DNA from: Deltaproteobacteria bacterium RBG_13_43_22
GTDB lineage: Bacteria; Desulfobacterota; RBG-13-43-22
DNA length: 58,386 nt
Assembly: GCA_001797675.1 (NCBI GenBank)
Contig: MGQB01000035.1
Location: 1 to 58,386 of the forward strand
Direction: 5' to 3'
Made by a program: the position numbers and the translations under genes. Below, one piece after another: positions 1-9,738 of this stretch. The notes under the pieces are model-generated. The model was not told the origin of the DNA, did not search any database, and saw only the letters and a program-made list of their open reading frames with translations. Each line of letters starts with the position of its first letter. The stretch's first letter is position 1.

Positions 1-71
1 CTAGGGTTTGATTGATGCTCTTTCCCTTACATACCATGAAACCTCTTTTCTCGGTATGCGCGAGGTGCCTT

Positions 72-428
72 TTATATGATTATCAAATCTCTGGCAATGG
101 TGTTAAAAAATAAGGCAAAGAGAACGATCATAAAGGCGCTGAAAATCTTTTCCATATTGGATACTTTTAAAAGGTTGATTAGGCCGACCCCTACCAAAAG
201 CAGGATGGAATAATGCCCGGCCTTTCTCAACATATTAAAAACCCTATTATTTTTCACGAAGTATGGAGTGTCTTTATAACGTTTTTTAAAGAAACGGAAT
301 ACCAGATTAAAGACCCACCAAGCCATAACCCCGATCGATAGAATGATACTGACACTAACGATGGCCGGCACGAGTGGATTTTTCTGAAGAATGATTTGTT
401 GATAGAAATTTATTAAATTTTCGAACAT
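72..428 (-). CDS. Small inner-membrane protein, unknown function
   Basis: A 118-residue protein with about three hydrophobic helices (roughly residues 22-44, 72-90 and 94-112) separated by a basic loop after helix 1 (FFKKRYK). A purine-rich GGGGGAACGA lies just upstream of the ATG, which supports the start. The pattern faintly recalls the N-terminal helices of MscS-type channels, but the beta domain that defines that family is missing. The gene stops close to the window edge, so I cannot tell whether it is complete or a truncated channel. No function is assigned. Confidence 0.5.
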   Translation of the reverse strand: MFENLINFYQQIILQKNPLVPAIVSVSIILSIGVMAWWVFNLVFRFFKKRYKDTPYFVKNNRVFNMLRKAGHYSILLLVGVGLINLLKVSNMEKIFSAFMIVLFALFFNTIARDLIII

Positions 429-690
429 AAGTCGTTCCCCCTGAATAGCCGCATGGGCGGACTCCGTCCCGTAAATCTTGTTTTTAATTTAAGAGAATTC
501 GGTTTAAGCGATGGAACTCAACTTGAAGATGGTCGGCTATCGTTCGGCAGTTATATTGGGGCCTCTAAATATCCTTTTCTATTTTTTCACCGGCCGTGGT
601 TATCATAATTACCCTCAGTGAATATCTTTTGTCAAGGATTGGATGGGGGCGGACAGTGCGAAAAAGTCTTCCGGGTCAGGTAAACGGCGA

Positions 691-2250
691 TCACTTTGGC
701 ACAGCCTTTTCTGATCCAATCCGCTTAAAAACACCCAGATCATCATCCTGATTTAAAAAATCGAGAATAACGCCGTTGACCTTACCTTGCGGATTAACCT
801 GAAAACCGGCAAACCCGGATTCCTGCTCAAAGCCATAAATCGGCCAATTCACCGCAAAGATATCCTTATCCCAATGCTTAAGCGACATTTTTACTTTTTT
901 TGGGCCTATGTCCAGAATCAATTTACCGTCAACAACCGATATTGTTACTGTGCTGTATACCTCATTAAAATATTTTCCCGCATAACGGTCCAAGGGCATG
1001 GCCGCCAGGGGATTCCTGGGTGCAACCGGTTTCTTGGTCTTCATTTCTTTCTTCTTTTTTTTCTGTTCGGCTAAGGCCTTAGCGCTCAAATCCTCAACAG
1101 GCTTACCGGCATACTGATCAAAAAACCTGAAAGCCAACAGCTCAGGCAACTCAGTAACATAATTTGAAAGTACCACCACCCCTATTCTTTGTTCGGGAAT
1201 ATAAGCGACCATGGTTTTCATCAGAGTACCGCCATTATGCCATATGATCGGAAAAGGGGAATGCTCCTGATACAGCCAGCCTAAACAATAAAAGACGTTT
1301 TTATGCACCGGGCTGCCTAATCCAACTATGGTCTTCGGCGAATGGATGACTTGCATATTCGCCTCTGAGACCAGCTGTTTGTCGTTAACTTTTCCGTTAT
1401 TCATCTGGAAGATCAGCCATTTTGTCATGTCCACAATATTTGAATTAATCGCACCGGCCGGGCCGGCAACATAGCTCCAATCAAGAAATCCCCAATTCTT
1501 TGGTAAAGCCAGTATCTTGTCCTCTTCATCTACATGCAGTCCAGAAACGTCTTTGGCCTTAAGGAAAGACGGCATATCCGCTGAGGAATCGGACATGCCT
1601 AAGGGGTCAAAAATACGTTCCTTAAGGTCCTGTTCATAGGTCTTCCCGCTATACTTTTCGATAAGCTGAGAGGCCACAAGCCATAGACCGTTTTGATAAG
1701 CATATTTCGCCCGAAAACTGCTGACCGGTTTAATATTCCGGAGGGCCTGTCTTATGTACGAGCGGTCAAAACCTACGGAAAAAAGGGCATCCGCTGCATA
1801 ACCCGGCAGGCCGCTGTGCTGAGACATTAAATCCACAATCTGAAACTCTCTGGTCACCCAGGGATCAAACATCATAAAATCCGGCGCATAATGGACAACT
1901 TTATCGTCCCAATTGAATTTACCCTCATCCACAAGCATGGCGGCCAGCGTGGCGGTAAAGGCCTTGGTGGTCGAACCGATCTGAAAAATCGTTTTCTCCG
2001 TAACAGGGTTATCTCCGCCCAGGGCCTTTACACCATAACCCCTGGCAAAAATAGTTTTTCCATCCTGGACGATACCGACGGCCATCCCGGGAATTTTCCA
2101 ATCATCCATGGCTTTGGCGGCATACTGATCAAAATCGGCCAATATTTTTTTGAGCTGTTCATCCGTTGGTCTGGCGACTTTTTCTTGGGTGAAACCTATC
2201 CCTGCCTGCAACATAAAAACAGCCATAAGAATCACGAGTATCCTTTTCAT
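691..2250 (-). CDS. Secreted serine hydrolase, class-C beta-lactamase / penicillin-binding-protein family
   Basis: 519 residues with an N-terminal signal peptide (cleavage near residue 21). The catalytic triad motifs of the family are visible: S93-T-T-K96 (SxxK nucleophile), Y185-x-N187 and H338-N-G340. The C-terminal 110 residues after a lysine-rich linker form a small beta domain like the DUF3471 tail found on many members. Such enzymes are periplasmic esterases, D-amino-peptidases or beta-lactamases; the sequence does not say which. The HNG variant in place of KTG is usual for the esterase-like branch. GGAGGAGG lies upstream of the ATG. It is transcribed alone. Confidence 0.9.
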   Translation of the reverse strand: MKRILVILMAVFMLQAGIGFTQEKVARPTDEQLKKILADFDQYAAKAMDDWKIPGMAVGIVQDGKTIFARGYGVKALGGDNPVTEKTIFQIGSTTKAFTATLAAMLVDEGKFNWDDKVVHYAPDFMMFDPWVTREFQIVDLMSQHSGLPGYAADALFSVGFDRSYIRQALRNIKPVSSFRAKYAYQNGLWLVASQLIEKYSGKTYEQDLKERIFDPLGMSDSSADMPSFLKAKDVSGLHVDEEDKILALPKNWGFLDWSYVAGPAGAINSNIVDMTKWLIFQMNNGKVNDKQLVSEANMQVIHSPKTIVGLGSPVHKNVFYCLGWLYQEHSPFPIIWHNGGTLMKTMVAYIPEQRIGVVVLSNYVTELPELLAFRFFDQYAGKPVEDLSAKALAEQKKKKKEMKTKKPVAPRNPLAAMPLDRYAGKYFNEVYSTVTISVVDGKLILDIGPKKVKMSLKHWDKDIFAVNWPIYGFEQESGFAGFQVNPQGKVNGVILDFLNQDDDLGVFKRIGSEKAVPK

Positions 2251-2633
2251 TTTCCTCCTCCTTGGTAATCATAATAGGGACCAAAAACAGCGCCTATCAA
2301 TTAGTGGTCCTTCTCCCAATAAGTTGGGAGATGATATTAATAACTTAACTGGTTAAAATAAATTGTCAAATTAATATTTGCGGGATTATATCTTTGACAC
2401 CGGAAAAGAAAATTATAAAATAATATTATTTGAGCGTCTAGGGGTCATGAATCTAGGGGTCAGGGCTTTTATTTTGGTATTATATTGAATATATCAAGAT
2501 AAAAGACCTGACCCCCATGGACAGTGGTGTACTTGTAAGTAGAATCTACCCTTAGAACTGGAATCTACCGGGGGCTAAGAAGTAATCTAGGGGATCTGTC
2601 CAGGAAATCGCACCCATAAAAAGAATTCAGAAT
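2251..2633. other. Intergenic stretch with a REP-like hairpin
   Basis: No gene is visible. The stretch is AT-rich near 2340-2440 and carries the inverted repeat described at 2456-2515, plus an extra copy of the words TCTAGGGGTCA at 2438-2461. It separates the divergent serine hydrolase and the small membrane protein, so promoters for both should lie here, but I see no clear -35/-10 pair. Confidence 0.4.
2456..2515. repeat. REP-like inverted repeat (GGGGTCAGG family)
   Basis: Two arms of 21 bases (2456-2476 and 2495-2515) are complementary except for two mismatches and enclose an 18-base AT-rich loop. The arms begin GGGGTCAGG and end CCTGACCCC. A half-site with the same words (CAAGACCTGACC) lies at 3089-3100 beyond the next gene. 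Arms of this type are typical of REP sequences mobilised by IS200-like RAYT transposases; no such transposase is present here. Confidence 0.6.
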
Positions 2634-3047
2634 ATGAATAATTTAGCATTAGTAAGTATAATTTTGGGGGCTATCATTATTCTAACTCGAGGTCCGATTA
2701 TCTTTGCACCGGAAGCCTCAAGGAATTTCTTTTTAAATTCAATTATTACCAGCGAAACGAAAATACGAATAATCGGCATTTTTGTTGTGGCACTTGGGAT
2801 GGTCATGATTTATGTTGCACAGGGTTATGATCAAACGGCAGCATTATTTATCAAATACCTTGGATGGTTCTTTGTCGTTGTCGCCGGCCCTATTTTCCTG
2901 ATCTTTACTTCTATCTATAAAGACATTCTTATTAATATCGTGGAAAATATGGATGCGTTGATACTTCGCATCATTGGCATTTTTGGCGTTGGTCTGGGAG
3001 CGTTATTTATCTACCTTGGATTAGTTGTATTGAGAAGTTCGGGGTGA
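2634..3047 (+). CDS. Membrane protein with an internal two-fold repeat, unknown function
   Basis: 137 residues with four hydrophobic helices. Helices 2 and 4 are near copies (RIIGIFVVALGMVMIY against RIIGIFGVGLGALFIY), and helices 1 and 3 both end in a GPI(I/F) turn, so the protein is an internal duplication of a two-helix unit. No Shine-Dalgarno sequence is obvious. The gene is more AT-rich than its neighbours and is flanked on both sides by REP-like words, which suggests it may have been acquired. I do not recognise the family. Confidence 0.6.
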   Translation: MNNLALVSIILGAIIILTRGPIIFAPEASRNFFLNSIITSETKIRIIGIFVVALGMVMIYVAQGYDQTAALFIKYLGWFFVVVAGPIFLIFTSIYKDILINIVENMDALILRIIGIFGVGLGALFIYLGLVVLRSSG

Positions 3048-3237
3048 ATCCGGGGGACATACCTGATAAATGATATCTAGTTTGATTGCAAGACCTGACC
3101 GGGGCCTTTAAATGGGGGCCGTTTAAGGAGGTTTTACGTTTTTTTATGATCGATATAGGGTAAAGGTTTGAAGCGTAATAAACTGAGGAGAGGATCCGAG
3201 CCAAACTAATAGACTGACAGGGGGCAGGGTTGATAGA

Positions 3238-4029
3238 TTATCGCTCCACTTTTTCCAATTCCTTGGACCGGTCACGTCCCAGATCGACCTGACTAAAAGA
3301 GCCCCCCTCTTCCGGCAGGATCATAAAAAATTGGTTACAGACGTCAATTTCGACCGTGCCTTTTAAAAGGCGAAAATCCAGGACATGTCCCCCTGATTGA
3401 AGATCATTGGAGATAAAATGAAGATGATCTCCCGGCACATTGATTCCTTTGACAAACACCGGCGATCTGAAACCAACCAGGGTTCCGGAAACAGCTTCGA
3501 AGGTAAAAACCGGCTGAGTTTTAGCTACCGCAGACAAAGGTGGATAGGGTTTTTTCTGGACCGGGACACTCCTTGTCTTCATGGTTTGGAAGGTCCCTTT
3601 TATTTTTAACGCGTAGAATAAATTCTTGTTGGGATTTGAATCTTCAATCATTTTTTCCAGACCTTTAAGGTCCGTTTCCTTGGTAATAGGAAAAGAATAA
3701 TCCGCTTTAAATTGAACCACCGAGGCAAAAGGGGTCGTCACCTTCAAAGAGGGGCGGTAAATCTTTCCATCCGCTTTAACTTGAAACACCTGGCCTTCCA
3801 AGAGGATCATTTCGCCGTCCAGATTGTCGAAAGTCCCGATACCGAAATTCCCGTAGGTCAGCAATTTTTCAAGGGGTATCTGTCCCTCATAGGAACCGGC
3901 CAGTAAGGCATCAATGGTCGAAACCTGGTTGATGGTGTTTAAAGGGGCCCTAATACAAGCTGTGATCAAACAGGTTATTACCAGGCTCAGTCCAAGCCAA
4001 AATATTTTTTTCATCAAGGTTCTTCTCAA
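3238..4029 (-). CDS. budA: Alpha-acetolactate decarboxylase, lipoprotein form
   Basis: 263 residues. Converts 2-acetolactate to acetoin with loss of CO2. The zinc site is visible as H202-x-H204 in PGDHLHF and H215 in SGGHVLDF, and the fold-defining stretch TYGNFGIGTF is present at about 58-67. The N-terminus is unusual: a hydrophobic segment ends in LITAC (C25), a lipobox, so the enzyme should be anchored outside the inner membrane rather than being cytoplasmic. An upstream Met (the sixth residue) is an equally possible start. No acetolactate synthase gene is adjacent. Confidence 0.88.
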   Translation of the reverse strand: MRRTLMKKIFWLGLSLVITCLITACIRAPLNTINQVSTIDALLAGSYEGQIPLEKLLTYGNFGIGTFDNLDGEMILLEGQVFQVKADGKIYRPSLKVTTPFASVVQFKADYSFPITKETDLKGLEKMIEDSNPNKNLFYALKIKGTFQTMKTRSVPVQKKPYPPLSAVAKTQPVFTFEAVSGTLVGFRSPVFVKGINVPGDHLHFISNDLQSGGHVLDFRLLKGTVEIDVCNQFFMILPEEGGSFSQVDLGRDRSKELEKVER

Positions 4030-4106
4030 AATTCGTCTCCTAAAATGGGTCGAATGGTTTTATGCATCGCTTTTTTATTAATGCTTTCACTTGAATCCTT
4101 ATTTGG

Positions 4107-7100
4107 TTATCCTTTCTTTCTTCTCCAATGCCTGAATTTTTCCTGAAAAGATTCCATATACAGATAAAAAACCGGGGTGATATAAAGGGTTAATAGTTGG
4201 GAGAAGACCAAGCCCCCGACCACCGCCAGACCCAGAGGTCTTCGGGATTCGGCCCCGGCCCCAAATCCGAGGGCAATGGGAAGGGTGCCCATGAAGGCGG
4301 CCATGGTGGTCATCATAATGGGACGAAACCGGATCAGACAGCCCTGGTAAATGGCCTCGGCCGGCTTCTTCCCTTCGGTTCTCTGGGCCTCCAGGGCAAA
4401 ATCGATCATCATGATGGCATTCTTTTTGACGATACCGATAAGCATGATGATCCCCACAAAGGCATAAATGCTCAGCTCGGTCCTGAAGATCAGCAGGGTC
4501 AGCAAGGCCCCGAAGGCGGCTGCCGGCAGACCGGAAAGGATGGTTAAAGGATGGATGAAACTTTCATAGAGGATCCCCAGGACAATATAGATAACCAGGA
4601 TGGCCAGGATCAACAACAGCCACAAACCCTGCATGGAAGCTTGGAAGGCTTGGGCCGTCCCTTGAAAACTGGTGATAATAGTGGATGGCAGCAGATTGCG
4701 GCTTGTTTTTTGTACAATGGCCACGGCATCTCCCAGGGCCACCCCGGGTCTCAGGTTAAAGGAAATGGTTACCGCAGGGAGCTGGCCCAAGTGGTTGACC
4801 TGAAGAGGTCCGACTCCTCGGCTTATCCTGGCCACTGAATCCAAAGGGATAAGCTGGCCGGTTGAGGACCGAATATATAGCATGGAAAGGGTTGACGGCT
4901 CCATCTGGTACTTGGGGTCCAATTCCATAATAACCTGATAATCGTTGTTAGGAGCGAAAATAGTGGAAATCTGCCTGGACCCATAGGATGAATAAAGGGC
5001 ATTTTCGATCTGTGACGCCGTCACCCCCAAAGCCGTGGCTTTATCACGGTCGATCTTTATATTGATCTCAGGACTCTTAATCTGCATATCACTGGACACA
5101 TCCTGAAGTTCCGGAAGGGTTCGCATCTTGGATTCTAACAGGGCGGCTGATCGGTATAATTCCCGTGTATCCGGGGATTGCAGAGTAAACTGATAGAGAC
5201 CCTTGGAAAGCATGCCGCCAATGCGGATGGCCGGAGGATTTTGCAGGAAAATACGAATGCCGGGAATATTCGCTAGTTTGACCCGTAGGGATTGAATCAA
5301 TTCATCGACGCTTAATTTACGTTCGGACCGGGGTTTTAACTGCATAAAAATTCGACCTGAATTGTTGGCCACACTGGATCCGGCTGCACCCATAGAGGAC
5401 ATAAAGGCACCTACATTGGGATCCTGCTGGATAATGTCGGCCATGGCCTTTTGGTGCCGGACCATGTCGTCAAATGAAATTCCTTGAGCCGCCTCGGTGA
5501 TTCCGAAAATCGACCCGGTATCTTCGCTGGGGATAAAACCCTTGGGAGAAATGATAAAAAGATAAATGGTGGCCAAAAGGAACAGCCCGGTATAGATCAT
5601 TGTGGTTCGAGGATGATTCAGGACCTTTTTGAGACTCCAGTCATAGACCTGAAGCATCCCGTTAAAAAAGCGTTCGGAGGCCTTATAAAGCCGTCCATGC
5701 CGCAAGGTTTGGGGGGGACGGAGAAAACGGCTACAGAGCATCGGGGTCAGGCTCAAGGAAATAAAACCGGAGACCAGGATCGCCGTTGAGATGGTGACGG
5801 CGAATTCCCGGAACAATCTTCCCAGAATACCACCCATAAAAAGGACGGGGATGAACACTGCGGCCAGGGACAAGGTCATGGAAAGGATGGTAAAACTGAT
5901 TTCCTTCGATCCGGTCAAAGAGGCCTGCAAGGCCGGCTCCCCTTTTTCCATATGGCGAACAATGTTTTCGAGCATGACAATGGCATCGTCGACCACGAAA
6001 CCCACACATAGAATAAGGGCCATAAGGGACAGATTGTCCAAATTATAGCCCATAAAATACATGACCGCAAAAGTGGCCACTATGGACATGGGCAAGGCCA
6101 GGCTGGGGATAATGGTGGCCGAGATATTGCGTAGAAAGAAAAAGATAACCAGCACCACCAGAAAAATCGTCAGAATCAAGGTAAATTGGACATCATTAAC
6201 CGAATCCCTTATCGATTTCGATCGGTCATACCATGTGACCAACTGAACGGAGGCAGGCAACTGAATCTGGATGGCCGGTAAAACCTTTTTAATGCCGTCC
6301 ACCACTTTAATGGTGTTGGTCCCCGGCTGTCTTTGAATGGCCAGAATAATGGCCCGCTGATCTATGAACCAACTGGCCACCTTGTTATTTTCAACGCTGT
6401 TGACAACCCGGCCGAGTTGCTCCAATCGTATAGGAGCCCCCTGACGGTAGCCCACAATCAGGGGTCGATAATCCTCGGCCTTATAGAGCTGGCCGGTGGC
6501 CCGTATGGTAAAAGCCTGATGGGTTCCTGACAGGGTTCCTGTAGGCAGATTGACATTGCTGTTCTGGACCGCGCTGGCCACTTCATCAATCCCCAGACCG
6601 CGGTAAGCCAGGGCTTTGGGATCCAGTTGAATACGGACGGCATATTTCTGAGAACCGTAGACCAGGACCTGAGCCACCCCGCTGATCATGGAGATCCTTT
6701 GGGCAATATTGGTCTGGGCATATTCGTCTAAGGTTGAGAGAGGCACCAGGTTTGATTTTAAAGCCAGGTACAATACCGGCGAATCAGCCGGGTTGACCTT
6801 TCTAAAGTAGGGCGGGATAGGCATATCGGGAAGTTGCCGCCCGGCCTTGGCAATGGCCGATTGAACATCCTGGGCCGCGGCGTCAATATTCCTATCCAGA
6901 TTAAACTGGAGGGTTATTTGGGAAATACCCAGGGCGTTGGTGGAGGTCATGGAGTCCAGACCGGCAATGGTTGAGAACTCTTTTTCCAGGGGTGTGGCCA
7001 CCGCAGCGGCCATCGTCTCCGGACTGGCTCCGGGAAGGCTTGAGGTAACCGCGATGGTCGGGAAATCCACATTGGGCAAATCGCTGACCGGAAGCAAACG

Positions 7101-7187
7101 GTAGCTCATAATCCCAAAAACCAAGATTCCCAGCATAACCAGGGTGGTCATGATCGGACGGCGAATAAAAAGTTCGGCGATATTCAT
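4107..7187 (-). CDS. RND multidrug efflux permease (HAE1 / MdtB-MdtC type)
   Basis: 1026 residues, the usual length for the family. Drug/proton antiporter subunit that works as a trimer in the inner membrane with an adaptor and an outer-membrane channel. The N-terminus (MNIAELFIRRPIMTTLVM) is the standard amphipathic helix plus helix 1. The paired aspartates of the proton relay occur in GFVVDDAIVMLENI of helix 4. Two large periplasmic loops follow helices 1 and 7. The start overlaps the stop of the adaptor gene by four bases, so the pair is translationally coupled. No TolC-type gene is present in the window. Confidence 0.96.
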   Translation of the reverse strand: MNIAELFIRRPIMTTLVMLGILVFGIMSYRLLPVSDLPNVDFPTIAVTSSLPGASPETMAAAVATPLEKEFSTIAGLDSMTSTNALGISQITLQFNLDRNIDAAAQDVQSAIAKAGRQLPDMPIPPYFRKVNPADSPVLYLALKSNLVPLSTLDEYAQTNIAQRISMISGVAQVLVYGSQKYAVRIQLDPKALAYRGLGIDEVASAVQNSNVNLPTGTLSGTHQAFTIRATGQLYKAEDYRPLIVGYRQGAPIRLEQLGRVVNSVENNKVASWFIDQRAIILAIQRQPGTNTIKVVDGIKKVLPAIQIQLPASVQLVTWYDRSKSIRDSVNDVQFTLILTIFLVVLVIFFFLRNISATIIPSLALPMSIVATFAVMYFMGYNLDNLSLMALILCVGFVVDDAIVMLENIVRHMEKGEPALQASLTGSKEISFTILSMTLSLAAVFIPVLFMGGILGRLFREFAVTISTAILVSGFISLSLTPMLCSRFLRPPQTLRHGRLYKASERFFNGMLQVYDWSLKKVLNHPRTTMIYTGLFLLATIYLFIISPKGFIPSEDTGSIFGITEAAQGISFDDMVRHQKAMADIIQQDPNVGAFMSSMGAAGSSVANNSGRIFMQLKPRSERKLSVDELIQSLRVKLANIPGIRIFLQNPPAIRIGGMLSKGLYQFTLQSPDTRELYRSAALLESKMRTLPELQDVSSDMQIKSPEINIKIDRDKATALGVTASQIENALYSSYGSRQISTIFAPNNDYQVIMELDPKYQMEPSTLSMLYIRSSTGQLIPLDSVARISRGVGPLQVNHLGQLPAVTISFNLRPGVALGDAVAIVQKTSRNLLPSTIITSFQGTAQAFQASMQGLWLLLILAILVIYIVLGILYESFIHPLTILSGLPAAAFGALLTLLIFRTELSIYAFVGIIMLIGIVKKNAIMMIDFALEAQRTEGKKPAEAIYQGCLIRFRPIMMTTMAAFMGTLPIALGFGAGAESRRPLGLAVVGGLVFSQLLTLYITPVFYLYMESFQEKFRHWRRKKG

Positions 7188-8362
7188 TTGCGAACCGCCC
7201 CTTTCCCTTCCATACCCTTTTTTATCTGGACTTTGGTTCCGGGAACCAGTTGAAATTGGCCGTCCGTAACAACCATTTCCCCGGCCTTGAGCCCTTTGGC
7301 AATAATCGTTTGTCCGTCAAGACTTCTGCCCACCTCCACCGGGCGGTGTTCAACTTTCTGGTCCGGTTTGACCACAAAGATAAAAGAGCCTTCCATTCCG
7401 GTCTGAACAGCCTGGGAAGGAACAACGATGGTATTGGGCTGGGAAAAAAGGGCCAACACCACATTGACGAATTGGCCCGGCCAGAGTCTTTTCCCTTTGT
7501 TGGCAAAGGTGCCTTTGACCCGGAAGGTTCCGGTTGTCCGATCCACCGTATTATCGATAAAGGTCAGCAACCCCTCCTCAGGGTGTTCCTCCTCGCTGGA
7601 GATAAAGGCCTTTACCTTCAATTTTCCGGAAACGGAATATTTTTTGAGTTCAGCTAAATTCTGCTCCGGCAGGGAAAAGGAAACATAAACCGGCTGCACC
7701 TGATTAATAACGACTAAATTTTTCGTGTCATCATTGGCCTTAATTTGATTCCCCGGATTAACCAGCAAGGCACCGGTGCGGCCGGAAATGGGAGCCCGAA
7801 TTGAACAATAATTGAGTTGGAGACGAGAGGTTTCCACGGCCGCCTGATCGGCTTTCATTTGGGCTTTAAGGGATTCCAGATTGGTGAGGGCCTGATCGTA
7901 TTGATCCCGGCTGATATAATCCTTCTGAATGAGTTCGGAATACCGTTTAAGATCCAACCCGGCTTTTTGGGCCAGGGCTTCATGTTGGGCCAAATTGGCC
8001 TGGGCCTTTTTAAGATCGGCTTCAAAAGGGACCTGATCTATGGTAAAGAGCAAGGCCCCTTGGGCTACATCCTGGCCTTCCCGAAAATGGACCTGTTTCA
8101 GTTCACCGATGACCCGGGACTTGACAGAAACCGTGGCATAGGCTTCCACATTGCCGATGGCTGTGAGTTGCACCGGGACCGTCTTTTCCGCTACGGTACT
8201 TACCGTAACCGGCACCTCCCTTTCTTTTCTGGCTTTGGAAGCGTCGGTTTTCTTCTCGGAACAAGCCAATAGACCCAGGAGAGAGAAAACCCAAAGGGCA
8301 AAGAGGCTGCATTTGAGTATTTTGAAAAATCTAAACCCACTTGTTTTTAAGGGCATTATCAT
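7184..8362 (-). CDS. RND periplasmic adaptor subunit (membrane fusion protein), lipoprotein
   Basis: 392 residues. A lipobox (LLAC, C34) follows a hydrophobic segment, so the mature protein is lipid-anchored in the periplasm. The order is as expected: barrel-sandwich half (VKSRVIGELKQVHF), a helical hairpin at about residues 110-180, the second lipoyl half (IRAPISGRTGAL), then beta-barrel and membrane-proximal domains. It bridges the RND permease and an outer-membrane channel. The first gene of a two-gene operon with the permease. An internal Met (third residue) could also serve as start. Confidence 0.94.
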   Translation of the reverse strand: MIMPLKTSGFRFFKILKCSLFALWVFSLLGLLACSEKKTDASKARKEREVPVTVSTVAEKTVPVQLTAIGNVEAYATVSVKSRVIGELKQVHFREGQDVAQGALLFTIDQVPFEADLKKAQANLAQHEALAQKAGLDLKRYSELIQKDYISRDQYDQALTNLESLKAQMKADQAAVETSRLQLNYCSIRAPISGRTGALLVNPGNQIKANDDTKNLVVINQVQPVYVSFSLPEQNLAELKKYSVSGKLKVKAFISSEEEHPEEGLLTFIDNTVDRTTGTFRVKGTFANKGKRLWPGQFVNVVLALFSQPNTIVVPSQAVQTGMEGSFIFVVKPDQKVEHRPVEVGRSLDGQTIIAKGLKAGEMVVTDGQFQLVPGTKVQIKKGMEGKGAVRK

Positions 8363-8665
8363 AAAGGCTCCTTGTTTTAGTCCATTCTTCAGGTAAGAGA
8401 TTACTTATTAATAAATTTTGAGGGGGATTGTCAAAATATATTTTCAATAGATCGTTTTTAACTATTTGCACCAACCGGGGTCTGGTGATATATTTTCTTT
8501 GAAAACGAAAATAGGGTTTAAGGGGTTAAGCATTTTGTTTTTTATCATTTCAAGGCCTTTCACTTGAATCCTTGGCCCCTGGACCCCTTTAATCCTTTGA
8601 GTATTTTCCATATTTCCTATCGTTCTATCCAGAGGACATGAAGATTTAAAGAAAGATCAAAAAAT
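8363..8665. other. Divergent intergenic region, no gene
   Basis: Lies between the divergent adaptor and arfB genes. No ORF or strong hairpin is visible. At 8571-8583 it contains CACTTGAATCCTT, a 13-base word also found at 4088-4100 next to the RND permease; this belongs to the word-type repeats scattered over the window. Confidence 0.4.
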
Positions 8666-9094
8666 ATGGCCGTAAAAATTACCGACCGGCTTTTTATCCC
8701 CGAAGATGAACTTTATTTTACCGCCTCACGAAGCGGCGGCCCCGGGGGACAGAACGTCAACAAGGTCAGTACACGGATCACCCTCTGGTTCGATGTTCTT
8801 AAGTCACCCAGTCTTTCGGAGGAAGAGAAATGGCAGATTCTTGACAAGCTCCCCACCCGTATTAATAAAATGGGGATACTTTGGATCAACGTCCAACAAA
8901 CCCGCAGTCAGGCAGGCAATCGGGAATTGGCCTTGCAGCGTTTTGTTGAATTACTGGCCCAGGTGTTAGTCAAACCTCGGTTTAGAAAAAAGACCCGGAT
9001 TCCCCGGAAGGTCCAGGAAGAAAGGATAGCCGAAAAAAAGAGACGAAGCCGGGTGAAGGCGAACCGCTCCCCGAAGATCCTTTGGGAATCGTAA
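8666..9094 (+). CDS. arfB: Alternative ribosome-rescue factor / peptidyl-tRNA hydrolase ArfB (YaeJ)
   Basis: 142 residues. Hydrolyses peptidyl-tRNA on ribosomes stalled without a stop codon. The GGQ catalytic motif is at residues 27-29 within SGGPGGQNVNKV, and the protein ends in the long basic tail (KKTRIPRKVQEERI then KKRRSRVKANRS) that enters the empty mRNA channel. It lacks the stop-codon-reading domain of RF1/RF2, which fits ArfB. A second, different GGQ protein is encoded at 25541-25903. Confidence 0.93.
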   Translation: MAVKITDRLFIPEDELYFTASRSGGPGGQNVNKVSTRITLWFDVLKSPSLSEEEKWQILDKLPTRINKMGILWINVQQTRSQAGNRELALQRFVELLAQVLVKPRFRKKTRIPRKVQEERIAEKKRRSRVKANRSPKILWES

Positions 9095-9187
9095 AATCTA
9101 TTTAGGTGTTTAACCCTGGGCACCATCGAAACATCAAAATGAATTTCGACGAACGGTATTTTATTATTATCGAGTTGAGGTGATGTT

Positions 9188-9691
9188 ATGAAGGAGAAAA
9201 AAGAAAACTGGTTGAGTGTGGAATCGAAATTGAAAGCCATGGGGCTGGTCCTTCCGGAACCGGTTAAGGTCCCGGCAGGAGTGAAACTTCCTTTTTCCTG
9301 GGTCAGGGTACGAGGCAAGCGGGCCTTGATTTCCGGCCATCCGCCTCAGAATCCCGACGGCTCTATCGCCGGACCCCTGGGAAAGGTTGGGGCCGAGGTT
9401 TCTTTGGAACAAGGCTATCAGGCGGCCAGACAAACGGCCTTATCCATCCTCGGCGATTTAAAAAGGATCTTGGGCGATCTGGACCGGATCGCCGCCTGGC
9501 TGAGGGTTTTCGGGATGGTTAATGCCGCCCCCGGTTTTAATCAACTGCCCTCGGTGATCAACGGTTTCTCGGACTTGATTATCGAACTCTACGGCCCGGA
9601 AAGAGGGGATCACGCCCGTTCGGCCGTGGGCCTGGCCGAGCTGCCCTTCAACATCCCGGTGGAGATCGAGGCCGAGGTTGAGATAGATTAG
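9188..9691 (+). CDS. RidA/YjgF-family protein
   Basis: 167 residues, slightly longer than classical RidA (about 130) because of an N-terminal helix. The family core is seen in RALISGHPPQNPDGS, in the helix EQGYQAARQTALSIL and in the C-terminal strand PFNIPVEIEAEVEI. Related proteins hydrolyse reactive imines and enamines made by PLP enzymes, usually through an Arg near the C-terminus (HARSAVG here, about residue 145). This longer branch is mostly uncharacterised. GAGGTG precedes the ATG. The stop codon lies inside a 41-bp repeat. Confidence 0.85.
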   Translation: MKEKKENWLSVESKLKAMGLVLPEPVKVPAGVKLPFSWVRVRGKRALISGHPPQNPDGSIAGPLGKVGAEVSLEQGYQAARQTALSILGDLKRILGDLDRIAAWLRVFGMVNAAPGFNQLPSVINGFSDLIIELYGPERGDHARSAVGLAELPFNIPVEIEAEVEID

Positions 9692-9726
9692 ATTCTTATC
9701 CCCAAAACTGAGAATTTATCTCTAAC
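9688..9726 (-). repeat. 41-bp dispersed repeat, copy A (overlaps stop codon)
   Basis: Read on the minus strand it is GTTAGAGATAAATTCTCAG, eight variable bases, then ATAAGAATCTAA. Copies lie at 12580-12620 and 40912-40951. Copy A includes the TAG stop of the RidA-family gene. The ends GTTAGA and TCTAAC can pair, so the unit may fold. Confidence 0.65.
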
Positions 9727-9738
9727 TTTCAACAATAA

